From positions 1 through 61,980 of the forward strand of contig NZ_PPQF01000017.1 of assembly GCF_002901865.1 (NCBI RefSeq): 61,980 nucleotides of DNA, given 5' to 3'. The stretch is from Staphylococcus agnetis (lineage in GTDB: Bacteria > Bacillota > Bacilli > Staphylococcales > Staphylococcaceae). Each line of letters opens with the position of its first letter. The stretch's first letter is position 1. Of this stretch, positions 1 to 7,570 are shown in pieces. Made by a program: the position numbers and the translations under genes. The notes under the pieces are model-generated. The model did no database searches, was not told the origin of the DNA, and worked only from the letters and a program-made list of their open reading frames with translations.

Positions 1-22
1 AATTTTAAGTAGAATTCAAATG

Positions 23-67
23 AAAAAACACCACAAAATCTTTTGAAGTGATTTTTGTGGTGTTTTT
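23..67. terminator. Bidirectional intrinsic terminator
   Basis: A 12-bp stem (arms at 29-40 and 50-62, GTGGTG-type base) is flanked by A-runs on the left and T-runs on the right, so it can stop transcription in both directions. It closes the minus-strand operon that ends at 205. Bases 68-204 hold nothing I can assign. Confidence 0.8.
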
Positions 68-204
68 CTTGGAAGCTGAAACCCTATGTCCCAGCCCCAT
101 TCTATTTATAAAGTTTTTATTTACATTTTTATGCATACGCTTAGAAATGTAATAGGGGATGACGCAATGTGTAATCCATTGAATGTGGTTCATACCCAAA
201 AATT

Positions 205-810
205 TTACCCATGAAAAATGAGTAAAAGGACCACCGCTACAATTTGTGCTACTGTTGTTGTGACAATTCGACGTGTATAGGCATAACTGAAACCTAAAAT
301 AAGTTGGCATATGAAGATAAAAAGAACAATCCACCAACGATCAAGGTAAATAAAGAATGAGCTAGATAATATTGCGCTAGTAACAATACCTATCCAAGGT
401 CGTTGTGTTAATAAAGTAAGTTCTTTTTGTAAAATTGTACGTATGTATAATTCATGACATGGCATGACACATAGTAACGTTATCAACATTTGCCATTTGA
501 AATAGACGCCTGTTCGAGACAGTTGCTTAATGAGTGATGTATAGCTGAGATCTGAGGTGATTAAAGCAATAATGACCTGAACAAGTACAAGCAGTACACC
601 GGCTGCTAAACCAATTGCGATTGACGTGAGTAATCGTTTGGAAGCAATATCACGTTGGTAAAAGACGTAGCTAATACCTGCGATAAGCATAATGCCTGTA
701 TATAATTGCCAGTAAACATTATATTCTCCCCACATTATGAATAAAATAATGTGAAAACCAATAAAACTTAATATAAACCAAAGTAGCGGTTTGTTTAATT
801 TTTTCATCAT
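205..810 (-). CDS. CPBP-family integral membrane protein with degenerate active site
   Basis: A 201-residue polytopic protein, about six to seven hydrophobic segments, resembling CPBP (CAAX protease/bacteriocin-processing) intramembrane proteins. The family's first motif is EExxxR; here residues around 118-123 read HELYIR, so the first Glu is His. The downstream motifs that normally supply catalytic histidines appear as FFIYLD and VAQIVA, with no His. It is therefore probably not an active protease, and may be a scaffold or regulator like other staphylococcal CPBP relatives (inference). It starts 3 nt after the stop of the DUF2187 gene and shares its transcript. The start has two adjacent ATG codons; the ribosome site AAGGTT is weak. 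Confidence 0.7.
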   Translation of the reverse strand: MMKKLNKPLLWFILSFIGFHIILFIMWGEYNVYWQLYTGIMLIAGISYVFYQRDIASKRLLTSIAIGLAAGVLLVLVQVIIALITSDLSYTSLIKQLSRTGVYFKWQMLITLLCVMPCHELYIRTILQKELTLLTQRPWIGIVTSAILSSSFFIYLDRWWIVLFIFICQLILGFSYAYTRRIVTTTVAQIVAVVLLLIFHG

Positions 811-813
811 AGA

Positions 814-999
814 TTAACCTTCTTGTTCAACAATCTTATATCTTTTATGATTAATGACTGTTTTTTCTGGCAAGTCAAGAGAAGCAAAATTCTCCATTAT
901 TGTTAAATCTACTATAACAGAGTTGTCATTGATTTTCTCAACTTTACCTCTAATACCATCGTAAAATTCTACGATGTCTCCAACTTCAGCAATCGTCAT
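814..999 (-). CDS. DUF2187 (YkvS-like) small protein
   Basis: A 61-residue protein matching the DUF2187 pattern: GDIVEF near residue 7, then a KVEKINDNSVIVDLT strand pair and a C-terminal HKRYKIV. The fold suggested is a small KOW/SH3-like beta barrel, seen widely in Bacillales and of unknown role. The start ATG at 999 follows an AAGGGGGCG ribosome site. It is the first gene of a two-gene minus-strand operon with the CPBP protein and is divergent from lplA. Confidence 0.8.
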   Translation of the reverse strand: MTIAEVGDIVEFYDGIRGKVEKINDNSVIVDLTIMENFASLDLPEKTVINHKRYKIVEQEG

Positions 1000-1174
1000 G
1001 TTTACGCCCCCTTAGAAATTTAACTAGCATATATTGTACTAAAATTTACAATTTAAATAAACAATTTGCGTTAATTTTAATGTTTTTGTCATCTCTAAGT
1101 ATAAACAGTAGCTTTTGAAGATGTATCGTGCGATATTTAAATTGTTCAACCTTATTTCAAAGGAGAGAGTTTAA

Positions 1175-2167
1175 ATGAAATTCATTAGCAACAATAATAT
1201 CACGGATCCTACAATGAATTTAGCAATGGAGGAGTACGTTTTAAATACAGTTCCAATGGATAATGAAGATAGTTATTTCTTATTTTATATTAATAGACCT
1301 TCTATCATTGTTGGAAAAAATCAAAATACCATTGAAGAAGTCAACCAACCTTATATCGATGCGCATCATATTGATGTTGTACGTCGTATTTCTGGTGGCG
1401 GTGCAGTGTATCATGATTTTGGTAATTTAAATTTTAGTTTTATTACGAAAGATGATGGTCAAAGTTTCCATAACTTTAAGAAATTCACGCAACCGATTGT
1501 CGATGTTTTAAATCAATTGGGTGTGGATGCGGCGTTAACGGGTCGTAATGACATACAAGTTGGACAAGCCAAAATATCAGGCAATGCGATGGTTAAAGTG
1601 AAAGACCGCATGTTTAGTCATGGCACGCTCATGCTTAACAGTGAATTGGATGAAGTACAAAACGCGTTACGTGTTAATCCAGCTAAAATTCAATCTAAAG
1701 GTGTGAAATCCGTGCGCAAGCGTGTGGCTAATATTCAAGAGTTTTTGGATCAACCTTTAGATATTGAAGACTTTAAGCAAATTATTTTAAAACAACTTTT
1801 TGGTGAAAATGAAGTAGAAGCATATGTATTAACAGATGAAGACTGGGACAATATTGAAAAGTTGAGTCATGAAAAATACCGCACTTGGGAATGGAATTAT
1901 GGTAAAAACCCTAAATACAATTTTGAAAGAGAACATAAATTTGAAAAAGGTTTTATTCAAATTAAATTGGACGTTAAAAAAGGACGCATTGAACATGCGA
2001 AAATATTCGGTGATTTCTTTGGAGAAGGCAACGTAACCGAACTTGAACATGCTTTGGAAGGCGTGTTACATCAAAAAGAATCAATAAAAGAAGCACTCGT
2101 TGATTATGACTTTTATTATTACTTCGGTGATATTTCAAAAGAAGAAATTATTGATTTAATGGTATAA
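1175..2167 (+). CDS. lplA: Lipoate-protein ligase A
   Basis: A 330-residue cytoplasmic enzyme that activates lipoate with ATP and transfers it to lysine of E2 and GcvH lipoyl domains. Seen: the lipoate-binding RRISGGGAVYHD loop (about residues 70-81), NLNFSFI, the catalytic-lysine region GQAKISGNAM (about 129-138) and SHGTLML; the C-terminal roughly 90 residues form the accessory LplA domain. Length equals that of the S. aureus LplA1 I recall (about 329). The ATG at 1175 has an AAGGAGAGAG ribosome site. Monocistronic, ending in a shared terminator with the convergent IDEAL gene. Confidence 0.93.
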   Translation: MKFISNNNITDPTMNLAMEEYVLNTVPMDNEDSYFLFYINRPSIIVGKNQNTIEEVNQPYIDAHHIDVVRRISGGGAVYHDFGNLNFSFITKDDGQSFHNFKKFTQPIVDVLNQLGVDAALTGRNDIQVGQAKISGNAMVKVKDRMFSHGTLMLNSELDEVQNALRVNPAKIQSKGVKSVRKRVANIQEFLDQPLDIEDFKQIILKQLFGENEVEAYVLTDEDWDNIEKLSHEKYRTWEWNYGKNPKYNFEREHKFEKGFIQIKLDVKKGRIEHAKIFGDFFGEGNVTELEHALEGVLHQKESIKEALVDYDFYYYFGDISKEEIIDLMV

Positions 2168-2171
2168 AAAT

Positions 2172-2214
2172 AACAGGTCGCTCATTGTATCCATGCAATG
2201 TGTCGACCTGTTTT
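2172..2214. terminator. Bidirectional terminator between lplA and IDEAL gene
   Basis: Arms AACAGGTCG (2172-2180) and CGACCTGTT (2204-2212) enclose a second small stem (CATTG/CAATG). A T-run follows on the plus strand and a T-rich tail on the minus strand. It sits between convergent genes. Confidence 0.8.
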
Positions 2215-2222
2215 AATGATGA

Positions 2223-2450
2223 TTATGAAATGATTTCAACTTCAAGCTCCTCCAATTTTAAATATTCAGCAGTATACTTGTTGAAGTTAGCTTCGTTTTT
2301 ATTTTGTAGCGCTTCATCAATTAAATGTTTGAGTTGTTGCTTACGCTGATTTTTTAGCGCGTCTTCAATTACTAATTCTACACCAAGCTGATGAATCATA
2401 TGCATTGCGTTAGTATTATTATACGTTTTCGTATCAAGTTGATGTTTCAT
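2223..2450 (-). CDS. IDEAL-domain protein
   Basis: A 75-residue protein whose residues about 43-63 (HLIDEALQNKNEANFNKYTA) match the IDEAL motif that names the family in Bacillales. The rest is predicted helical and hydrophilic. In other proteins the IDEAL segment is thought to mediate protein contacts; no enzymatic function is known. The ATG at 2450 follows an AAGGAGTGATATGCT ribosome site. It is divergent from comK. Confidence 0.8.
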   Translation of the reverse strand: MKHQLDTKTYNNTNAMHMIHQLGVELVIEDALKNQRKQQLKHLIDEALQNKNEANFNKYTAEYLKLEELEVEIIS

Positions 2451-2602
2451 AGCATATCACTCCTTGTATGTTGTTTAAATAGTTATTTATCAGTATAACG
2501 AAACATGAATACAAATGCAATGAATATTCTGAATTTTTAAAAGTTTTAAAGGTGGTGTTTTGAGGTGCTTAAAATTAAATTTAATAAAACATCAAATTTA
2601 GA

Positions 2603-2630
2603 TTGACATTTAGTTTGGTTTGTATATAAT
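2603..2630 (+). promoter_or_regulatory. SigA-type promoter for comK
   Basis: TTGACA (2603-2608), a 16-nt spacer and TATAAT (2625-2630), a full consensus pair 46 nt upstream of comK. An AT-box-like AAAA-N5-TTTA (2571-2583) lies just upstream and could be a ComK site, but one base is off and the area is very AT-rich. Confidence 0.75.
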
Positions 2631-2676
2631 AGGGGGTACATAGAGAAATAAAATAAATCTAAAAAGGGGGAACCGA

Positions 2677-3315
2677 ATGAAAAATTCAGTTAACCAAAAC
2701 AATTATATTATTATGAAAGGAGACATGTTTTTACGTCCGACAGATGGCCCATATGGCATCAATCAAAGTACGGAAATCCTGAAGTACGATGAACCACCAA
2801 TCATTGTTCACGAACCATTGATACAAATCATTGAAAACAGTTGTAAATGTTATGGTGAAACGTATCAATCTAGAAAAGCACAAACGCGTCGCATTTCGAA
2901 CCTCAAAAGTAAACTTCCAATTAATATCACTCCGATATTTCCTTCATTTTATTTTCCATCACATTCCGATCGCGCTACTGAAAACAGCTGGATGAATATG
3001 CATTTTGTTGAACGAATTAAAAAATTAAAAGGTGCTAAAGTAAAAATTACTTTTGTAAATGGTCAATCTGTCATTTTAAATGTTTCAGAACACACTATCT
3101 CTACGCAGTATCGCAACTGTATTACTTTTTCGTATCTCTTAGACCGTAAAGCGAAAGCACTCACTACGAATCCTGAAAAACCTATCGATTATAATAAAGA
3201 CAATTTCAATATTTATGAAGCACTTTCAAGATATGCTATTTTAGAAAAACAACGTACTAACTATCAACCTGGCCCTGATGCCTCAAAACCATTTCCAAAT
3301 CTTCCTGAAGTATAG
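2677..3315 (+). CDS. comK: Competence transcription factor ComK
   Basis: A 212-residue DNA-binding activator of late competence genes. Seen: the conserved run of family features YIIMKGDM near residue 11, CKCYGETY (about 55-62), SFYFPSHSDRATENSW (about 88-103), ITFVNGQSVILNVS and a late PIDYNKD-NIYEALSRY block. These match staphylococcal ComK1 as I recall it. The C-terminal 20 residues after EKQRTNY are an extension compared with S. aureus ComK1. Start ATG has an AAAAAGGGGGAACCG ribosome site. The gene is intact and stands behind a consensus promoter, unlike the tightly controlled B. subtilis gene. Confidence 0.88.
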   Translation: MKNSVNQNNYIIMKGDMFLRPTDGPYGINQSTEILKYDEPPIIVHEPLIQIIENSCKCYGETYQSRKAQTRRISNLKSKLPINITPIFPSFYFPSHSDRATENSWMNMHFVERIKKLKGAKVKITFVNGQSVILNVSEHTISTQYRNCITFSYLLDRKAKALTTNPEKPIDYNKDNFNIYEALSRYAILEKQRTNYQPGPDASKPFPNLPEV

Positions 3316-3432
3316 ATCCTTCAAAGTAATATCTTTTTAAATTATCCCAATGTTTATATGATATATCGACTCTTGCACATAACGTGAAATATAAAGGGTA
3401 TAGTTGAATAACTATTGATTTTAAGGAGGCCC

Positions 3433-3591
3433 ATGATGAGTCGTAACTTTAAAGTTTTCTTTACAACATATTTTCTAATTAATATTTTATTAAAATCCTT
3501 AGGTAATTTTTGTAAATGCTCAAATGATAGGATTGAATATGTTGACGCAAATGAAAGTGCGCAATGTAATGGTATTCCGAATGTAATTTAA
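3433..3591 (+). CDS. Putative small membrane/secreted peptide, 52 residues
   Basis: I do not recognise this gene. ATG at 3433 (or 3436) lies 5 nt after an excellent TTAAGGAGGC ribosome site, and a strong intrinsic terminator follows 26 nt after the stop, so it forms a compact transcription unit. The product has a basic start (MMSRNFK), a hydrophobic segment of about 15 residues (VFFTTYFLINILL), then a polar tail with three cysteines in CKCSND and AQCNG. That layout fits a signal-peptide or membrane-anchored peptide. A possible promoter is TTGCAC with TATAGT at about 3374-3405, but its spacing (about 20) is poor. No processing gene lies next to it. Confidence 0.55.
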   Translation: MMSRNFKVFFTTYFLINILLKSLGNFCKCSNDRIEYVDANESAQCNGIPNVI

Positions 3592-3616
3592 AATGGATTC
3601 ATATTTTGATGTATTA

Positions 3617-3667
3617 ACACTTATACTTCTATTAAGTATGCTACTGTAGAAGTATAAGTGTATTTTT
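3617..3667 (+). terminator. Intrinsic terminator after the 52-residue peptide gene
   Basis: Fifteen-base perfect arms (3617-3631 and 3647-3661) followed by ATTTTTAT. It overlaps the first possible ATG (3668) of the next gene, which supports the later start at 3689. Confidence 0.85.
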
Positions 3668-3688
3668 ATGTTAAAGGGTGTGACCGTC

Positions 3689-4138
3689 ATGTTTGTAGTT
3701 ATGGATACAATCGAAGAAGCTCCAATGGATTTATTATTACTCGCGGATCCTTCTTATCAGAGAGTAAAGGCGTACTTAAATTCAGGTATATGTGTGGCAT
3801 ACAAAGAAGATGATGGTATTGTAGGAAGTTACATTTTAGTGGCGCTTGATACTGAACGTATCGAATTAGTTAACATTGCTGTTAAAGATTCAAAACAAGG
3901 TGTAGGTATTGGGAAAAAGTTACTTAATCATGCAATAGCTTTTGCAACTGAAAACCATTTTAAAGAAATGATTGTCGGTACTGGTAATTCAAGTATCAAT
4001 CAAATTGCTTTTTATCAAAAAGCAGGTTTTAGATTAGTAGATGTGTTATTTGATTTCTTTAGTCAAGATAATGAAGCACCTATTTATGAAAATGGCATTT
4101 GGTGCAGAGATATGTTGCGTTTTAAAAGGCAATTATAG
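3689..4138 (+). CDS. GNAT-family N-acetyltransferase
   Basis: A 149-residue single-domain acetyltransferase. The acetyl-CoA binding motif A is visible as LVNIAVKDSKQGVGIGKKLL (Q-x-x-G-x-G/A type) and motif B as NQIAFYQKAGFR. Substrate unknown; the family acetylates amines. I chose ATG 3689 because an AAAGGGTGTGA ribosome site sits 5 nt before it, while the ATG at 3668 has none and lies in the upstream terminator. Confidence 0.8.
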   Translation: MFVVMDTIEEAPMDLLLLADPSYQRVKAYLNSGICVAYKEDDGIVGSYILVALDTERIELVNIAVKDSKQGVGIGKKLLNHAIAFATENHFKEMIVGTGNSSINQIAFYQKAGFRLVDVLFDFFSQDNEAPIYENGIWCRDMLRFKRQL

Positions 4139-4163
4139 TGTGTTAACTCAAAATAGAAGTGGA

Positions 4164-4226
4164 ATATATTATTATTGTAGTGTAAAATAATATATAACAC
4201 TATTAAATATTAGTCGTTTGACTAAT
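4164..4226. repeat. Two inverted repeats upstream of the small membrane-peptide gene
   Basis: First dyad: ATATATTATT (4164-4173) with AATAATATAT (4186-4195). Second: ATTAGTC (4209-4215), loop GTTT, GACTAAT (4220-4226), a perfect 18-bp dyad with no following T-run. The second has the look of a repressor operator rather than a terminator (inference). The rest of 4139-4348 is AT-rich and unassigned. Confidence 0.45.
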
Positions 4227-4348
4227 TATAACAAAGATCGTCTTACTATTATTCTGAATATTGTCTAATCATTTTGAGATAGGTATTTTATAACCTCAAT
4301 GGTTTGTGTGGTATTCAAAAGTGAGTTAAGGGATGGGGGGAGTGTCTT

Positions 4349-4447
4349 TTGAATAAAAAATTGAAACAGCAACTGTCATTTCTATTAACAGTAGGTGTTT
4401 TCGTGATTGCTGCGCTATTGTTTATTATGACGATTATGGGTATTTAA
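4349..4447 (+). CDS. Putative 32-residue single-span membrane peptide
   Basis: A TTG-started frame encoding a basic head (MNKKLKQQ) and one clear hydrophobic helix of about 22 residues ending in MTIMGI. A GGGGGGAGTG ribosome site lies 8 nt upstream. It is too short for ordinary gene callers and I cannot name it. It precedes the YolD-like gene and follows the dyad at 4209-4226. Confidence 0.5.
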   Translation: MNKKLKQQLSFLLTVGVFVIAALLFIMTIMGI

Positions 4448-4570
4448 TCCGATATTCAACGGTTTGAGCTCTTTTCTTAAGCCGTTTTTTAATTGGTCAA
4501 ACGTTGAATCTTTAAAAAATCACTTCACAAACACGAACGTATGTTCTATAATGAGTGCGAGGTGATGAAT

Positions 4571-4981
4571 ATGTTGGACCGTACACTTCCCCCTAAGTAT
4601 CAAACAGAAACGGATTATCGGAAAATACCACGTCAATATTTAAATGCACGCATACCGATGGGACGCGGTATTGTTAAATGGGCGCCTTTTGCGACGCTTC
4701 CAGAACAGTTCGAAAGAATTAAACAGTTTGAAGCGAATCAACTCAAAATTGACCGTCCTGACTTGAGTGAAGACCAAATCATCGAAATCAATCATATGTT
4801 GCATTTTAAAATTTCTAAAAATGAAAGTGCTAAAATCAGTTATTGGCGTTCGGGCTATATTCATACGATAGAGGGATATATTACTTCAATCAATACATTG
4901 AATAATGAACTTACAATTGCTAATAAACGCCAAACAGACCGGTTAACGATAGGTTTAAATGAACTTTATGCATTGGAATAG
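4571..4981 (+). CDS. YolD-like family protein
   Basis: A 136-residue protein matching the YolD-like family: RGIVKWAPFATLPEQFERI (about residues 36-54) followed by GYIHTIEGYITSINTLNNELTI in the C-terminal half. Family members are small proteins often encoded next to Y-family DNA polymerases in Bacillales; here no polymerase is adjacent. Start ATG 4571 (MLDRTLPP) is preferred because GCGAGGTGA ends about 8 nt before it; in-frame ATG codons at 4541 and 4565 are poorer. Confidence 0.75.
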   Translation: MLDRTLPPKYQTETDYRKIPRQYLNARIPMGRGIVKWAPFATLPEQFERIKQFEANQLKIDRPDLSEDQIIEINHMLHFKISKNESAKISYWRSGYIHTIEGYITSINTLNNELTIANKRQTDRLTIGLNELYALE

Positions 4982-5075
4982 GGAAATAGTGCGATTACAT
5001 TGTGCAAAACGTAAAGTTGGCGGAATTTCAGCTCCTATAGTGTAAATATTCCGTTAACTTTTTTAATTTTAGCTC

Positions 5076-5103
5076 TTGATTTCTTCAACCGAATTGATAT
5101 AAT
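5076..5103 (+). promoter_or_regulatory. tRNA promoter
   Basis: TTGATT (5076-5081), 16-nt spacer and TATAAT (5098-5103), 31 nt upstream of tRNA-Asn. Confidence 0.65.
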
Positions 5104-5134
5104 AGTATCTGTGCTTACAAAAAAATAATATGAA

Positions 5135-5209
5135 TCCACAGTAGCTCAGTGGTAGAGCTATCGGCTGTTAACCGATCGGTCGTAGGTTCGAGTCCTACCT
5201 GTGGAGCCA
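5135..5209 (+). tRNA. tRNA-Asn (GTT)
   Basis: A 75-nt cloverleaf with encoded CCA. The acceptor arms are TCCACAG/CTGTGGA, the anticodon stem TCGG/CCGA holds GTT at 5167-5169, and the T loop reads GTTCGAGTC. Confidence 0.95.
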
Positions 5210-5212
5210 TTA

Positions 5213-5301
5213 GGAAACGTACTCAAGTTGGCTGAAGAGGCGCCCCTGCTAAGGGTGTAGGTCGCGAGAGCGGCGCGAGGGTTCGAATCCCTCCGTTTCC
5301 G
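5213..5301 (+). tRNA. tRNA-Ser (GCT)
   Basis: An 89-nt class II tRNA with a long variable arm (GGTCGCGAGAGC region). The acceptor arms are GGAAACG/CGTTTCC, anticodon GCT lies at 5248-5250, T loop GTTCGAATC. CCA is not encoded. It lies 3 nt after tRNA-Asn and is co-transcribed with it. Confidence 0.95.
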
Positions 5302-5304
5302 TTT

Positions 5305-5337
5305 AAAGAACATTGCAATCGCAATGTTCTTTTTTTA
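5305..5337 (+). terminator. Terminator of the tRNA operon
   Basis: AAAGAACATTGC stem with GCAATGTTCTTT and a run of eight or more T directly after tRNA-Ser. Confidence 0.9.
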
Positions 5338-5553
5338 TACATTAAACGTCGTTGTATTAGTCTGTTATAAAGGGATTTTAATAAATTTAGATACCTTTCT
5401 TATAATTGTTTTTGCAAGCTGAACGTCCCCGAAAACGTGGTGTTACTTCTTTTAATGTTCATGTTTATATTTATTTTACTCTATACCTACAGATGTGCAT
5501 TTATTCCATAAAATGATATATTCCTCTAAAATAAAGTTAAAAGGGGGAATTGT

Positions 5554-6111
5554 ATGATACGAACAGCTACCATAAATGATGCCACAGCCATTGCAGAACT
5601 AACATATATGATTTGGAAAGATATGGAACTTGAAATAGTTGAAAACTATGATAAGTCTGAAGTAATTAAAGTAATCGAAGAAAGTGTCGCTTCTGAATCA
5701 TATCGAAATAGTTATCATCATATTGATGTTTATGATGTTGAAGGGCAAGTAGCGGGTATGATCGTTACGTATGATGGAGATAAAGAGTTATATTACGAAG
5801 AAAGTTGGAGCACGATAAAGCGTGCCAAAAGTCTACCTTTATCGACTAAAACCCCTTTACCTGTTAAAGAGGCTGAAGATACGGATAGATATATTGAATC
5901 TATCGCGACATTTCCACAATACAGAGGGCGTGGTATTGCGAAAGCATTGATGATACATGTTTTTGAAAAATATAGAGGTCAAACCTTTAGCTTGAATTGT
6001 GATCGTGACAATGTACGTGCGAAAAAATTATATGAAAATATGGGTTTCAAACCACATATTGAAAAAACGTTATATGGCCATGTATATGATTATATGATAT
6101 ATACAGAATAA
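5554..6111 (+). CDS. GNAT-family N-acetyltransferase
   Basis: A 185-residue acetyltransferase. Motif A is ESIATFPQYRGRGIAKALM (about residues 128-146) and motif B NVRAKKLYENMGFKP (about 151-165). Substrate unknown. An AAGGGGGAATTGT ribosome site precedes the ATG at 5554. It is first in an operon with fetA and fetB: its stop lies 11 nt before the fetA start. What it does for iron handling is not evident. Confidence 0.8.
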   Translation: MIRTATINDATAIAELTYMIWKDMELEIVENYDKSEVIKVIEESVASESYRNSYHHIDVYDVEGQVAGMIVTYDGDKELYYEESWSTIKRAKSLPLSTKTPLPVKEAEDTDRYIESIATFPQYRGRGIAKALMIHVFEKYRGQTFSLNCDRDNVRAKKLYENMGFKPHIEKTLYGHVYDYMIYTE

Positions 6112-6122
6112 GGAGGGGTGCT

Positions 6123-6770
6123 ATGCTTGATTTAAATAATGTAAGCTATCATGTAGATGATCAACGCATATTAAATCAAATTAATCTTAACGTTAAACAG
6201 GGCGAAGCAATTGCAGTTGTAGGGGCATCAGGCAGTGGGAAAAGTACATTATTACGTGTCATTGCGGATTTAATATCGCCAACAGAAGGAGATATTTTAT
6301 TTCAAGGGCACTCATACCAGGACTATGAGCCTGAAATATTAAGACAGCGTGTTAGTTATTTACCACAACGATTAGAGCTATTTGGTGAAACGATATATGA
6401 TAATCTTGCTTTTCCATCATTGGCGCGTCAAGAGACATTTGACAAGGCGCGTGCGAAGGCGTTATTAGAGGCTGTTGGACTTAAAAAGTATAAATTGAAT
6501 GCGCGAGTACAGCACATGTCAGGTGGGGAACAACAACGTGTGACTATCGCGCGACAATTAATGTATCGACCGGAGTTGTTATTATTAGATGAAGCGACCA
6601 GCGCATTAGATGATAAGAACAGTCAATCCATTGAAAAATTAATTTTTGAAATGGTTGAAGCAGGTACAGCAGTGTTATGGATTACTCATAATACGGCGCA
6701 AAGTCATCGCCATTTTCAGCGTATTATTACAATACATAACGGTGAACTTGTGAAGGAGGAGGCGATATGA
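6123..6770 (+). CDS. fetA: Iron export ABC transporter ATPase FetA
   Basis: A 215-residue cytoplasmic ABC ATPase (YbbL/FetA type). Walker A GASGSGKST (about residues 35-43), Q-loop YLPQR, signature SGGEQQR (about 138) and Walker B LLLLDEATSALDD followed by an H-loop WITHNT are all intact. It pairs with FetB, whose gene overlaps its last 4 bases (ATGA). In E. coli the FetAB pair is linked to iron export and peroxide resistance; that role is carried over here by family. Start ATG follows TAAGGAGGGG. Confidence 0.85.
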   Translation: MLDLNNVSYHVDDQRILNQINLNVKQGEAIAVVGASGSGKSTLLRVIADLISPTEGDILFQGHSYQDYEPEILRQRVSYLPQRLELFGETIYDNLAFPSLARQETFDKARAKALLEAVGLKKYKLNARVQHMSGGEQQRVTIARQLMYRPELLLLDEATSALDDKNSQSIEKLIFEMVEAGTAVLWITHNTAQSHRHFQRIITIHNGELVKEEAI

Positions 6771-7543
6771 CCACAACATCTTTGCTTTTAACTTCACTAT
6801 TATTGTTGATTCCGATTATTATTTCTTATAAAGAAAAACTACGTATCGCAAAAGATTTAATTATCGCAGCTGTAAGAGCAGTCATTCAATTAGTTTTGAT
6901 TGGTTATTTGCTTGAATTTGTATTTAAAGTAGAAGATACATGGATTGTACTAGCACTTATTCTTGTGATTATGATTAATGCAGCAGCAAACACTAAAAAG
7001 CGTGCATCTACCATTATGCATCATGTCTTTTGGGTTTCATTTGTAGCGATTATGACTGGAGCCGTTTTATCTTTAGGTGGGGTTTTACTGACAGGTGCGA
7101 TAGATTTTACACCTAACGAAATCATACCTGTCGCAGGGATGGTAGGCAGTAATGGGATGATTGCGATAAATTTAAGTTACCAAAATCTTAACCGTATTTT
7201 TACTAAAGAAACGGAATCAATTGAAGCTAAGTTATCATTAGGTGCAGCGCCCTCACTTGCGGCTAAAGAAGCGATACGCGAAAGTATTAAAGTGGCCATT
7301 GTGCCAACGATTGACTCGGTAAAAACGTATGGGCTGGTGTCCATACCAGGGATGATGACAGGATTAATTATTGCAGGTGTTCCGCCATTACAAGCGATTA
7401 AATTTCAACTTATGGTTGTATTTATTCATACGACGGCAACGATTATTTCAGCACTCGTAGCCACATATTTGAGCTATCGTCAATTTTTCAATTATCGTCA
7501 TCAACTCATACAAATTAAAAAAGACAAAACAGAACCCACTTAA
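6767..7543 (+). CDS. fetB: Iron export ABC transporter permease FetB
   Basis: A 258-residue UPF0014/FetB membrane protein with about seven helices. Family features are visible: IMINAAANTKKRA, the cytoplasmic loop ESIEAKLSLGA, and SIPGMMTGLIIAGVPPLQAI in the C-terminal half. Translationally coupled to fetA by ATGA overlap. It ends inside the terminator it shares with menA. Confidence 0.85.
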   Translation: MTTTSLLLTSLLLLIPIIISYKEKLRIAKDLIIAAVRAVIQLVLIGYLLEFVFKVEDTWIVLALILVIMINAAANTKKRASTIMHHVFWVSFVAIMTGAVLSLGGVLLTGAIDFTPNEIIPVAGMVGSNGMIAINLSYQNLNRIFTKETESIEAKLSLGAAPSLAAKEAIRESIKVAIVPTIDSVKTYGLVSIPGMMTGLIIAGVPPLQAIKFQLMVVFIHTTATIISALVATYLSYRQFFNYRHQLIQIKKDKTEPT

Positions 7544-7567
7544 CAGCATAAGCGTTAAGTGGGTTTT
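7533..7567. terminator. Bidirectional terminator between fetB and menA
   Basis: Arms AACCCACTTAAC (7533-7544) and GTTAAGTGGGTT (7554-7565) with T-run on the plus strand; the left arm includes the fetB stop codon. Confidence 0.85.
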
Positions 7568-7570
7568 CAT

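Noticed and set aside
5-337. Minus-strand open frame of 110 codons at the window start
   Set aside because: It overlaps the end of the CPBP gene in another frame and runs through a terminator; composition is not protein-like and there is no ribosome site.
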